Source: Methylobacterium sp. J-070 (GTDB lineage Bacteria > Pseudomonadota > Alphaproteobacteria > Rhizobiales > Beijerinckiaceae). From it: DNA of 64,000 bases. The first letter of the stretch is position 1; each line of letters opens with the position of its first letter. Of the stretch, positions 39,223-47,557 are shown piece after piece. Location of the stretch: positions 30,674-94,673 of the forward strand of contig NZ_JAKSXX010000073.1 of the NCBI RefSeq assembly GCF_022829385.1, written 5' to 3'. The notes beneath the pieces were generated by a model that was given only the letters and a program-made list of their open reading frames with translations, made no database searches and was not told the DNA's origin. The position numbers and the translations under genes were made by a program.

Positions 39223-40665
39223 ATGGGAGGCTGGTTTCTCAGCATCCTGTGCACATCTGTCGCCGCCGGTGGCCTCACGGCCGTCGTGGCTGTGCATCCG
39301 GACGCCGAGGCGCTTCCGGCAGCGGTCAGCGGCGCGGCGGACTGGTCGGTCCGGACCTTCGGCGATCTGACCCGCGAGCTGGTTGCACCCGCGCCCGAAC
39401 CGGCGCGCTTCATCACCGCGGTGATCCAGCGCGGCAGCCTGGAGCAGATCGTCACCGCCACCGGGGCCCTCCAGCCGGTCGAGACCGTCGAGGTCGGCTC
39501 GCAGCTGCCGGGGCAGATCGCCCGGCTCTTCGTCGACTTCAACGACCGGGTTAAGAAGGGCGACCCGCTCGCCCGAATCGACCAGCGCAGCTTCATTGCC
39601 AAGGTCGATCAGGAGCGCGCGGGCCTCGCCGTCACGGTCGCCAACGCCCGGGTCCAGCAGGCCCGGCTCGACCGGGCCCGGATCGACCTCGACAACGCCC
39701 GGGGCAATCGAACCGTCCTGTCGGCTAGGCTCGACAACGCCCAGATCCTCGAGGCATCGGCCAAGCGCAACGTCGACCGCAAGGCGCTGCTGAGGGCGCA
39801 CGAGGCCGCGTCGCTCACAGCGGTCGAGGAGGCCCAGACCGAGTTCGCCTCCCGCGGAGCGCAGGTGCGCGAATCCACCTCGCTGTTGGACCTCAATCGC
39901 TTCGCCGTCGATGCCGCGGCGGCCGAGGTCCGCAGGCTCGAAGGCGAAGTCGCGGAGGCACAGGCTTCCATCCCCCTGCGCGAGGCCAGCCTGCGGGCCG
40001 CCGAGATCGAACTCGACCGCACCATCATCCGCTCGCCCATCGACGGGGTGATCGTCGGGCGCTTCGTCAACGAGGGCCAGACGCTCGCCACCGGCCTGGA
40101 GGCGCGCACCGCCTTCAATGTCGCCAAGAACCTCGCCGAGATGGAGATCCACGCCCGCGTGGACGAGACCGACATCGGGCGCGTCGTGCCGGGACAGCGG
40201 GCGACCTTCACGGTCGATGCCTATCCCGGCCGCCGCTTCGAATCCGTGGTCCGCCAGGTGCGCAAGGCGCCGCAGACCACCCAGGGCGTCGTGACCTACA
40301 CGGTGGTCCTCAAGACCGACAACCGTGACGGCCTGCTCCTGCCGGGCATGACCGCGCTCGCGCGGCTGATCATCCACCGCGACGACGACATCCTCAAGGT
40401 GCCGCTCGCCGCTCTGCGGTTCAGGCCCGCCAAGGCGGCCAGGACGGTCACGGCGCCGGCCACCGAGGCGGCAGCGCCGGAGCAGGCCGTGTGGATGCAG
40501 GACGCCGCCGGCGCGCTCCGCGCGGTCCCGGTGACCACAGGGGTGTCGGGCGCGGACCAAGTGGCGCTCCGCGAGGGGGCGCTCTCGGAGGGCGACCGGG
40601 TCGTCATCGGCCAGGCCGAGCCCGCCGAACCGTCGCGCTTCCTCGGGATAAGGTTGGGGCTATGA
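39223..40665 (+). CDS. MacA-like periplasmic adaptor (HlyD family)
   Basis: The 480-residue adaptor has one N-terminal membrane anchor (W-F-L-S-I-L-C-T-S-V-A-A-G), a lipoyl-type half (A-T-G-A-L-Q-P-V-E-T-V-E-V-G-S-Q and I-R-S-P-I-D-G-V-I-V-G-R), a long coiled-coil hairpin (about 130-260) and beta-barrel domains. It links the inner-membrane ABC exporter encoded next to it to an outer-membrane channel. AGGAGGG precedes ATG 39223. The stop overlaps the ATPase start. Confidence 0.92.
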   Translation: MGGWFLSILCTSVAAGGLTAVVAVHPDAEALPAAVSGAADWSVRTFGDLTRELVAPAPEPARFITAVIQRGSLEQIVTATGALQPVETVEVGSQLPGQIARLFVDFNDRVKKGDPLARIDQRSFIAKVDQERAGLAVTVANARVQQARLDRARIDLDNARGNRTVLSARLDNAQILEASAKRNVDRKALLRAHEAASLTAVEEAQTEFASRGAQVRESTSLLDLNRFAVDAAAAEVRRLEGEVAEAQASIPLREASLRAAEIELDRTIIRSPIDGVIVGRFVNEGQTLATGLEARTAFNVAKNLAEMEIHARVDETDIGRVVPGQRATFTVDAYPGRRFESVVRQVRKAPQTTQGVVTYTVVLKTDNRDGLLLPGMTALARLIIHRDDDILKVPLAALRFRPAKAARTVTAPATEAAAPEQAVWMQDAAGALRAVPVTTGVSGADQVALREGALSEGDRVVIGQAEPAEPSRFLGIRLGL

Positions 40666-41378
40666 CCGACGCGATGGTCAGGCTCGACGCGGTCAACCGT
40701 GTTTTCCGGATGGGCGACGTGAGCGTCCCGGTCCTGCACGACGTGACCCTGGATGTCGGAAGCGGCGAGTGCGTGGCGGTTGTCGGGCCCTCGGGGTCCG
40801 GGAAGAGCAGCCTGATGAACCTGGTCGGCCTCCTGGACCGCCCGACATCGGGCCGCATCCTCGTCGAGGGGGTGGATACGGGGCGGCTGTCGCCGGACCG
40901 CTGCGCCGTTCTGCGCAACCGGCGGATCGGCTTCGTCTTCCAGTCCTACAACCTCCTCGGGCGACACAGCGCACTGGACAATGTGCAGCTGCCGCTCCTC
41001 TACGCGAAGGTCGGCCGGGTCGAGCGCCGCCGAAGGGCGGAGGCGGCGCTCGAATCCGTCGGCCTCGCCCACCGGGCCGATCATCTCCCGTCGCGCCTGT
41101 CAGGCGGCGAGCAGCAGCGCGTCGCCATCGCGCGCGCCCTGGTGACCGACCCGGGCATCGTCCTCGCCGACGAGCCCACCGGGGCGCTCGACAGCAACAC
41201 CGGCACGGAGATCCTGGCGCTGTTCCGGAACCTCAACCGGGCGGGCCGCACGCTCCTGATCATCACGCACGATCTCGGCGTGGCGGCACGCTGCGGCCGT
41301 ATCGTCCGGCTGCACGACGGGCGCATCGCCTCCGACCAAGCGAACACCGCACCCGGGCTGGTCCGGGTGCCGGCGTGA
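40662..41378 (+). CDS. MacB-type ABC exporter ATPase
   Basis: The 238-residue ATPase has Walker A G-P-S-G-S-G-K-S, signature L-S-G-G-E-Q-Q-R and Walker B I-V-L-A-D-E-P-T-G-A-L-D, as in the LolD/MacB/FtsE group. It overlaps the adaptor gene by ATGA and the permease gene by one base. In E. coli MacB the ATPase and permease are fused, whereas here they are separate proteins. Confidence 0.95.
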   Translation: MTDAMVRLDAVNRVFRMGDVSVPVLHDVTLDVGSGECVAVVGPSGSGKSSLMNLVGLLDRPTSGRILVEGVDTGRLSPDRCAVLRNRRIGFVFQSYNLLGRHSALDNVQLPLLYAKVGRVERRRRAEAALESVGLAHRADHLPSRLSGGEQQRVAIARALVTDPGIVLADEPTGALDSNTGTEILALFRNLNRAGRTLLIITHDLGVAARCGRIVRLHDGRIASDQANTAPGLVRVPA

Positions 41379-42595
41379 TGCTGTCCCAGGCCCTCCTGAT
41401 GGCGCTCGGCTCGCTGCGGCACAACCCGCTGCGCAGCGTCCTCACCATGCTGGGGATCGTGATCGGCGTCGCCTCGGTCGTCACCGTGCTCGCCATCGGG
41501 AACGGCGCGCAGACCCAGGTCAACCAGCAGATCCGCGCGATCGGGGCGAACGTCCTGATGATCAATCCGGGGGCCGCCCGCCAGGGTGCGGTCCGCCTGA
41601 AGGCGGGGACGCGCACCACCCTCACCGAGGGCGACGTCGATGCCATCCTGGAGCAGGTGCCGCAGATCCGCGCGGCCGCGGGCTCCATTTCCGGCAGCGG
41701 ACAGGTGGTTCACGAGAACCGCAACTGGAACACGACCCTCAACGGCACCACGGCGAGCCACTTCCTGGTGCGGGACTGGGCGCTCGCGGCCGGCCGCTCC
41801 TTCAACGGCACCGAGGAAACCACCGCGGGGAAAGCCGCGATCCTGGGCAGCGTGGTCGCCCGCGAGCTCTTCGCCGACGCCGATCCGATCGGATCGGAGA
41901 TCCGCATCATGAACGTTCCCTTCGAGGTGGTGGGCGTGCTCGCCCCGAAGAGCCCCGATCAGGACGACGTCGCCTTCGTTCCGCTGTCGACGGCCAAGCT
42001 CCGGTTCCTCGGCAGCGCCGGCGGCATGACCCGGGATGCCGTGGCCTACATCATCGCCAAGGCCACCTCGGACGAGAGCATGGTCCGGGCCCGGGAGCTG
42101 ATCGAGGACCTCCTGCGCCAGCGCCACCACATACCGCCGGACCAGGACGACGACTTCAAGGTCGCGGACCCCGCCGCGGCGGCCCAGGCGCAGCGCGGCG
42201 CCACCCGCACCGTCGCCATCCTGCTGACCTCGATCGCCGGCGTCTCGTTGCTCGTGGGAGGCATCAGCATCATGAACATCATGATCGTATCGGTGACCGA
42301 GCGGACCCGCGAGATCGGGATCCGGCGCGCCGTGGGGGCCCGGGCCCGGGATATCCGCCTGCAGTTCCTCAGCGAGGCGCTCGTCCTCTGCCTGACCGGC
42401 GGCTTGGTGGGCGTCGCTCTGGGGGGCCTTGTCTCCCTGACCGTCGCGCGCTCCGCGGGCTGGACCACCGTCATCGACCCGGGCGCGGTGATTCTCGCGG
42501 TCGGGTTCTCCGCGCTGACCGGATTGTTCTTCGGCTTCTACCCGGCCTACCGCGCGTCCAGGCTCAATCCAGTTGATGCACTCCGGGCCGAATGA
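41378..42595 (+). CDS. MacB-type ABC exporter permease
   Basis: The 405-residue permease has four membrane helices in FtsX/MacB arrangement: one near the N-terminus (L-T-M-L-G-I-V-I-G-V-A-S-V-V-T-V-L-A-I-G), a large periplasmic MacB_PCD domain, and three at the C-terminus with T-R-E-I-G-I-R-R-A-V-G-A. It transports an unknown substrate, often a macrolide, peptide or lipid, using mechanotransmission. The start overlaps the ATPase stop in TGATG. Confidence 0.93.
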   Translation: MLSQALLMALGSLRHNPLRSVLTMLGIVIGVASVVTVLAIGNGAQTQVNQQIRAIGANVLMINPGAARQGAVRLKAGTRTTLTEGDVDAILEQVPQIRAAAGSISGSGQVVHENRNWNTTLNGTTASHFLVRDWALAAGRSFNGTEETTAGKAAILGSVVARELFADADPIGSEIRIMNVPFEVVGVLAPKSPDQDDVAFVPLSTAKLRFLGSAGGMTRDAVAYIIAKATSDESMVRARELIEDLLRQRHHIPPDQDDDFKVADPAAAAQAQRGATRTVAILLTSIAGVSLLVGGISIMNIMIVSVTERTREIGIRRAVGARARDIRLQFLSEALVLCLTGGLVGVALGGLVSLTVARSAGWTTVIDPGAVILAVGFSALTGLFFGFYPAYRASRLNPVDALRAE

Positions 42596-42640
42596 CCGAG
42601 CACTGACGGTCTCGCGGCACGGCACGGTGAGGAGGAAACG

Positions 42641-42952
42641 ATGAAATCGGCACTGTGGGGTGAAGCGACGGTGGAGGTCAGGCGGCCGATCCGGCTGTGC
42701 CGGTCCGGCCGCGAGAAGCGCGATGACGCAGGAGATCGCCCGACGGCCCGGGAGCGTGAACTGATCGCGCTCATCGCCTTGGGGCATCCTAACAAGGTCA
42801 TCGCCCACGAGATGGGCATCTCGCCGAATACGGTGCGCGCGCATATCGGCAACATCATGCGCAAGTACAAGCTCCGCAATCGGACGCAGATCGCGATGCT
42901 TCTGATGCCGATGCTGCGGTCCGGCGCCGCCGCGATAAGCCGGAATGTGTAG
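42641..42952 (+). CDS. small LuxR-type DNA-binding protein without receiver
   Basis: The 103-residue product is mostly a LuxR helix-turn-helix: T-A-R-E-R-E-L-I-A-L-I-A-L-G, N-K-V-I-A-H-E-M-G-I-S-P-N-T-V-R-A-H-I-G-N-I. No sensory domain is present. It begins 45 bp after the exporter permease behind GAGGAGG and may regulate it. Confidence 0.83.
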   Translation: MKSALWGEATVEVRRPIRLCRSGREKRDDAGDRPTARERELIALIALGHPNKVIAHEMGISPNTVRAHIGNIMRKYKLRNRTQIAMLLMPMLRSGAAAISRNV

Positions 42953-43219
42953 AATGAATTGTTATTACTTACTGGACTGAAATAACTTGCCGTGTCCGAG
43001 AGCGAAAGCGTGCGGACCGCTTCCGGCCGGCCAGCTCCCTGCGCCGTCTTCGCTGCCGCAGGCCACGCGCCGGATCGAACCGGGAACGCTCCAGCCGCAG
43101 CACGTCCGGAAAGCCCTCCGGGCGCCAAGCCGGTCCGGCCGCGCGCCCTCGCCCCGGGAACCCGGCCGCGTTCCGGGAGACGCGCGTGCCTGCCCCCGCC
43201 CCCGGGGAGCGCGGGGCCT

Positions 43220-44839
43220 TCACGCCGCCCGGACGTAGTCCCAGACCCTGGAGATGACGACCGACCCTTCGCCCACGGACGCGGCAACGCGCTTGACGGA
43301 GCCGGCGCGCACATCGCCCACCGCGAAGATCCCGGGGTGCGACGTCGCGTAGGGCGAGTCCGCGCCGACCGCGTCCCCGGTCAGCACGAAGCCGTGGCCA
43401 TCGAGGGCGATGAGGCCCGAGAGCCAGCGGGTGTTGGGCGCGGCCCCCACCATGACGAACATGGCGCAGGTCGCGATCGTGCGGACCGTCCCGTCGACCA
43501 GGCTGCGGATCGTCACGGCTTCGAGGCGGTCATCCCCGTGGAGCAGGCTGACCTCGGAACCGTACTCGATCGTGATCGCCGGGTCCGCTTCCAGACGGCT
43601 CGAGAGATAGCGCGACATCGAGGCCGCCAGCGACGGCCCGCGGACCAGCAGGCGGACGTGCCGGGCCGAGCGACTGAGAAACATCGCCGCCTGCCCGGCG
43701 GAGTTGCCGCCGCCGATGATGATCGTCTCGGCGTTCCGGCAATAGCGCGCCTCGATCTCCGTCGCGGCGTAATAGACGCCCGCGCCCTCGAACGCCTCGA
43801 GCCGATCGATCGGCAGGCGCCGGTATTGGACGCCGGTCGCGACGATGACGGCCCGGCCCCGGACACGCTGATCATTCTCGAAGGTCGCGCAGAAGGCCCC
43901 GTCCTCGAGCCGCTCCAGCTTCGCCACCCGCCGCGGCATCGCGAACCGGGTCCCGAACTTCATCGCCTGGACCTCGCCGCGCCAGACGAGATCGGCCCCG
44001 GAGATGCCCGTCGGAAATCCCATGTAGTTCTCGATGCGGCTCGACGTGCCGGCTTGGCCGCCGACCGCGACGTCCTCGACCACCAGGGCGCGCAGCCCCT
44101 CGGCGCCCGCGTAGACCCCGGCCGCCACGCCGGCCGGCCCGCCACCGACGATGAGCACGTCGAAGGCCTCGTCATCGATGAGGTTGTAGTTGAGGCCGAG
44201 CAGTTGGGCGACCTTGTCGGGCGTCGGGTCCGTCACGACGATGTCGCGTCCGAAGATCACGGCCGGCTGGCCGGAGGCGATCGCGCAGGTGCGTGCGACC
44301 GCGCCGGCCTCCGGGCTTCCGAGGGCATGGGATCGGTAGGGAAGGCGGTTGCGGCTCGCGAATTCGGCGATCCGCCGGACGGCCCGGTCGTCGTCCTCGC
44401 CGAGGAGCACCAACGTGCCGTCGCGCGCGTCGAGCTGGCGCCGGCGCCGCGCGGCCAGAACCGTGATGACGATGTCCGACATCTCGGGGATCTCGGACAT
44501 CAGACGCAGCATCTCCAGCCGCGGCACCTCGACCACGGCGGTATCCCGGACCGCCCGCATCGGCATCGACCAGTTGCCGCCGTTCAGGAACGCGATCTCG
44601 CCCATGAACTGGGTCGGCCCGAGGGTGAACGGAAGGTGACGCTCGCCCGTGAAGGGATTGACCACCTCGATCTCGCCGGCTTCGACGTAGACGAACCGGT
44701 CGGCAGGCTCGCCCGCGCGCGCCAGGAACGTCCCGGCCGGGTAGTGCCGTTCGACGCCGGCAGCCTGAAGCGCCGCGATATGCGATGCCGCGAGGGGCAC
44801 GCGCTGCATCTCGCGCAGGTCCCGGCCGATCGTCTCCAT
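43220..44839 (-). CDS. cNMP-domain flavoprotein, thioredoxin-reductase-like without CxxC
   Basis: The 539-residue fusion has an N-terminal cyclic-nucleotide-type sensor domain (about 20-135), a thioredoxin-like linker region and a C-terminal FAD/NAD(P) reductase (G-G-G-P-A-G-V-A-A-G, G-G-Q-A-G-T-S-S-R-I-E-N-Y-M-G-F, G-G-G-N-S-A-G-Q-A-A, G-D-V-R-A-G-S-V-K-R). In true thioredoxin reductase C-A-T-C-D-G follows the G-V-x-Y segment. Here it is A-A-T-E-I-E, so disulfide reduction by that site is impossible. The electron acceptor is unknown. ATG 44839 follows GGGAG. Confidence 0.88.
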   Translation of the reverse strand: METIGRDLREMQRVPLAASHIAALQAAGVERHYPAGTFLARAGEPADRFVYVEAGEIEVVNPFTGERHLPFTLGPTQFMGEIAFLNGGNWSMPMRAVRDTAVVEVPRLEMLRLMSEIPEMSDIVITVLAARRRRQLDARDGTLVLLGEDDDRAVRRIAEFASRNRLPYRSHALGSPEAGAVARTCAIASGQPAVIFGRDIVVTDPTPDKVAQLLGLNYNLIDDEAFDVLIVGGGPAGVAAGVYAGAEGLRALVVEDVAVGGQAGTSSRIENYMGFPTGISGADLVWRGEVQAMKFGTRFAMPRRVAKLERLEDGAFCATFENDQRVRGRAVIVATGVQYRRLPIDRLEAFEGAGVYYAATEIEARYCRNAETIIIGGGNSAGQAAMFLSRSARHVRLLVRGPSLAASMSRYLSSRLEADPAITIEYGSEVSLLHGDDRLEAVTIRSLVDGTVRTIATCAMFVMVGAAPNTRWLSGLIALDGHGFVLTGDAVGADSPYATSHPGIFAVGDVRAGSVKRVAASVGEGSVVISRVWDYVRAA

Positions 44840-44951
44840 GTCGCGTCTCCCGTGCATCCCGGCCGCTGGGGCGCAGCGCCCGATCCGGACTCGCCCCGAC
44901 GCGGACCGGACCCCTGGCTCGCAGCGGAGGCCGGATCGGTTCAGCGCGCCG

Positions 44952-45695
44952 TCACGCGCCGCCCCGCAGGGTCCGGTCGAAGAGCGCGAGCATCTCGGTC
45001 CAGCCACGCTCGGCGGCGGCGTGATCGTAGACGGGAAAGTCCGGCATCATCCAGCCATGCGCGGCCGGATAGGTGCGCGTCGTATAACGGACGCCGGCCT
45101 GCGTCAGGGACTTCTCCAGCCGCTCGGCCATCGCGGGCGGGTAGCTGCCGTCGGCCTCGGCCGCCGCGACGTAGACCTCCGCCTCCAGCTTCGGCGCGAA
45201 CAGGTGGGGGCTCGTCGGCGCGTCGGTCGCGAGGTTGCCCCCGTGAAAGCTCGCCGCGGCCGCGAACCGGTCGGGATAGGTTCCCGCCGCCGCCAAAGCC
45301 ATGCCGCCCCCCATGCAGAAGCCCACCGCACCGATCCTGCGGCCCGCAACGTCGTCGCGCGTATCGAGGTAGCCGAGGAAGGCCTGCGTATCCCCGGCGG
45401 CCTTGTCGTTGCCGGTCGTGGCCATCAGCGGGCCGAGGACGGCGCGGAAGTCGCCCGCGAACACCTCCCTGGGCACGAACGGTCCGTAGGGTCCGTAGCG
45501 GTAGAAGAGATCCGGCAGCAGGACGACGTAGCCCGCCCCGGCGAGCCGCTGCGCCATGTCGACCATCGCCGGCCGGATGCCGCCGGCGTCCATGTAGAGG
45601 ATCACCGCAGGCCATGGTCCGCCGCGGTCTGGTGTCATGACGTATGCCGGGCAGTCCCCATCGCGGGTCCGGATCGTGACGGCTGCGTTCGGCAT
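44952..45695 (-). CDS. dienelactone hydrolase family protein
   Basis: The 247-residue alpha/beta hydrolase has the nucleophile C127 in G-F-C-M-G-G-G, a His at 213 in A-A-H-G-W and an Asp near 182, matching the Cys-His-Asp triad of dienelactone hydrolase. It would cleave lactones or similar esters. AGGA lies 7 nt before the ATG. It is upstream of the flavoprotein gene on the same strand with a 112-bp gap. Confidence 0.9.
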   Translation of the reverse strand: MPNAAVTIRTRDGDCPAYVMTPDRGGPWPAVILYMDAGGIRPAMVDMAQRLAGAGYVVLLPDLFYRYGPYGPFVPREVFAGDFRAVLGPLMATTGNDKAAGDTQAFLGYLDTRDDVAGRRIGAVGFCMGGGMALAAAGTYPDRFAAAASFHGGNLATDAPTSPHLFAPKLEAEVYVAAAEADGSYPPAMAERLEKSLTQAGVRYTTRTYPAAHGWMMPDFPVYDHAAAERGWTEMLALFDRTLRGGA

Positions 45696-46039
45696 CGGGC
45701 GGTCCTGGGCCGGAGGGCGGAAATGTCCGCTTCGAACCCCTTACGACCGTCGGTGGACCGACCGCAAACCATCCCGGTCGGTCGGAGCGGCCGCCCGAGG
45801 CCGTCCTTTGCAGCGGATCATCGCAAATCGACGTTGTGACGGGAGCCGGATCGTTCCGCCGGCCGCGGCTTACAGGAACCCGGGTGGCTTCGGCAGTGTT
45901 GTCGTCGGCCGTGTCAGCATGCGCGACACGTCGAAAGCTGCTGCCTTTGGACGGCTATGCCAAAACGCATCGCGAAGAACATGTCGATTACCCCCGAGCG
46001 TCTGCAGTTCATCCACGTGTTCGGGTTCCAGGTGCGCCC
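45696..46039. other. divergent intergenic, dienelactone hydrolase and KaiC-like genes
   Basis: No gene is supported. The KaiC-like frame is open upstream to 45836, but that part is Arg-rich and unlike the family. Confidence 0.4.
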
Positions 46040-47557
46040 ATGAGCGCAGTCGAACCGGACGATACCGACGATCCGCCGCGTCTCTCGACGGGCAGCGCCG
46101 GGCTCGACGACATCCTGGGCGGCGGCCTCGACGCCAACCGCATGTACCTCTACGAGGGCCGACCGGGGACGGGCAAAACCACGATTGCCTTGCAGTTTCT
46201 GATGGAGGGTGCCCGGCGGGGAGAGCGGGTCCTCTACATCACGCTGTCCGAGACCCGGCAGGAACTGCGGCTCGTCGCCAACCGCCATGGCTGGTCGCTC
46301 GATGGGGTCGACGTGTTCGAACTGGTCCCGCCGGAGACCAGTCTCGACCCGGATCGCGAGCTGACCGTGTTCCATCCGGCCGAGATGGAGCTCAATGAGA
46401 CCACCAAGCTCGTCTTCGACAAGGTCGCGGAGACGAACCCCTCGCGTGTCGTGTTCGACAGCCTGTCCGAGCTGCGGCTGCTGGCGCAGAGCCCCCTCCG
46501 CTATCGTCGCCAGGTCCTGGCACTCAAGCACTTCTTCACCCGCCGACAATGCACCGTGATCCTGCTCGACGATCTCACGTCCCAGGACAACGATCTTCAG
46601 CTTCACTCGATTTCCCACGGCGTCGTTCTCCTGGAACAACTTGCGATCGACTACGGCGCCGAGCGCCGGCGCCTCCGTGTCGTGAAGATGCGCGGCATCA
46701 AGTTCCGGGGCGGCCATCACGACTTCACCATCGAGAAGGGCGGCCTCGCGATCTACCCGCGGCTCGTCGCCGCCGAGCACCAGAAGAGCTTCGTCGGCAC
46801 GTTCGCCTTGAGCGGCATCCCCGAACTCGACCAGCTGCTGGGCGGCGGCCTCGAATTCGGCACGAACGTTCTGCTCCTCGGTGCGGCCGGGGTGGGAAAG
46901 TCCTCCCTGGCCCTCGCGTATGCCATCGCATCCGCCAAACGCGGCGAACCGGCGGCATTCTTCGCCTTCGACGAGGGACGGGGCACGCTGGAGGCGCGGG
47001 CCAAGTCGCTCGGTCTCGGGCTAGAGCCCGTGCTCGCGTCCGGATTGCTGACCTTCCAGCAGATCGATCCGGCCGAACTGTCCCCCGGCGAGTTCGCGGC
47101 CACCGTCCGGCACAGCGTCGAGGTCGACGGCGCGCGCGTCGTCGTGATCGACAGCCTCAACGGCTACCTGAACGCGATGCCGGACGAGCGCTTCCTCATC
47201 CTGCAGATGCACGAGCTTCTGAGCTATCTCGGCCAGCAGGGGGTGCTGACGGCCCTGGTTCTCGCTCAGAACGGGCTTGTCGGCCCCATGGATACGCCGA
47301 TCGACCTCAGCTACCTGAGCGATGCCGTGCTGATGCTGCGCTACTTCGAGGTGAGCGGCACCGTCCGGCGCGCCCTCTCGGTCGTGAAGAAGCGCAGCGG
47401 CAGCCACGAGCACACGATCCGGGAGTTCCTTCTCGGTCCGGACGGCATCACGGTGGGGCGTCCGCTGCCCAACTTCAGCGGCATCTTCACGGGCACGCCG
47501 CGTTACGACGGCGACAACGCACCCCTCATGGTGGTCGATGAACACCACGATCGTTGA
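46040..47557 (+). CDS. KaiC-like double RecA ATPase
   Basis: The 505-residue protein has two KaiC domains, the first with Walker A G-R-P-G-T-G-K-T at 40-47 and the second with G-A-A-G-V-G-K-S near 281. Each has an S-T-G/S-G-I-P-x-L-D opening and a Walker B (V-V-F-D-S-L-S-E, V-V-I-D-S-L-N-G). No kaiA or kaiB is near. Its 3' end overlaps the kinase gene by 20 bp, so the two products probably work together. Such KaiC-like and kinase pairs occur in alphaproteobacteria and need not be clocks. ATG 46040 is inferred from family length. Confidence 0.92.
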   Translation: MSAVEPDDTDDPPRLSTGSAGLDDILGGGLDANRMYLYEGRPGTGKTTIALQFLMEGARRGERVLYITLSETRQELRLVANRHGWSLDGVDVFELVPPETSLDPDRELTVFHPAEMELNETTKLVFDKVAETNPSRVVFDSLSELRLLAQSPLRYRRQVLALKHFFTRRQCTVILLDDLTSQDNDLQLHSISHGVVLLEQLAIDYGAERRRLRVVKMRGIKFRGGHHDFTIEKGGLAIYPRLVAAEHQKSFVGTFALSGIPELDQLLGGGLEFGTNVLLLGAAGVGKSSLALAYAIASAKRGEPAAFFAFDEGRGTLEARAKSLGLGLEPVLASGLLTFQQIDPAELSPGEFAATVRHSVEVDGARVVVIDSLNGYLNAMPDERFLILQMHELLSYLGQQGVLTALVLAQNGLVGPMDTPIDLSYLSDAVLMLRYFEVSGTVRRALSVVKKRSGSHEHTIREFLLGPDGITVGRPLPNFSGIFTGTPRYDGDNAPLMVVDEHHDR

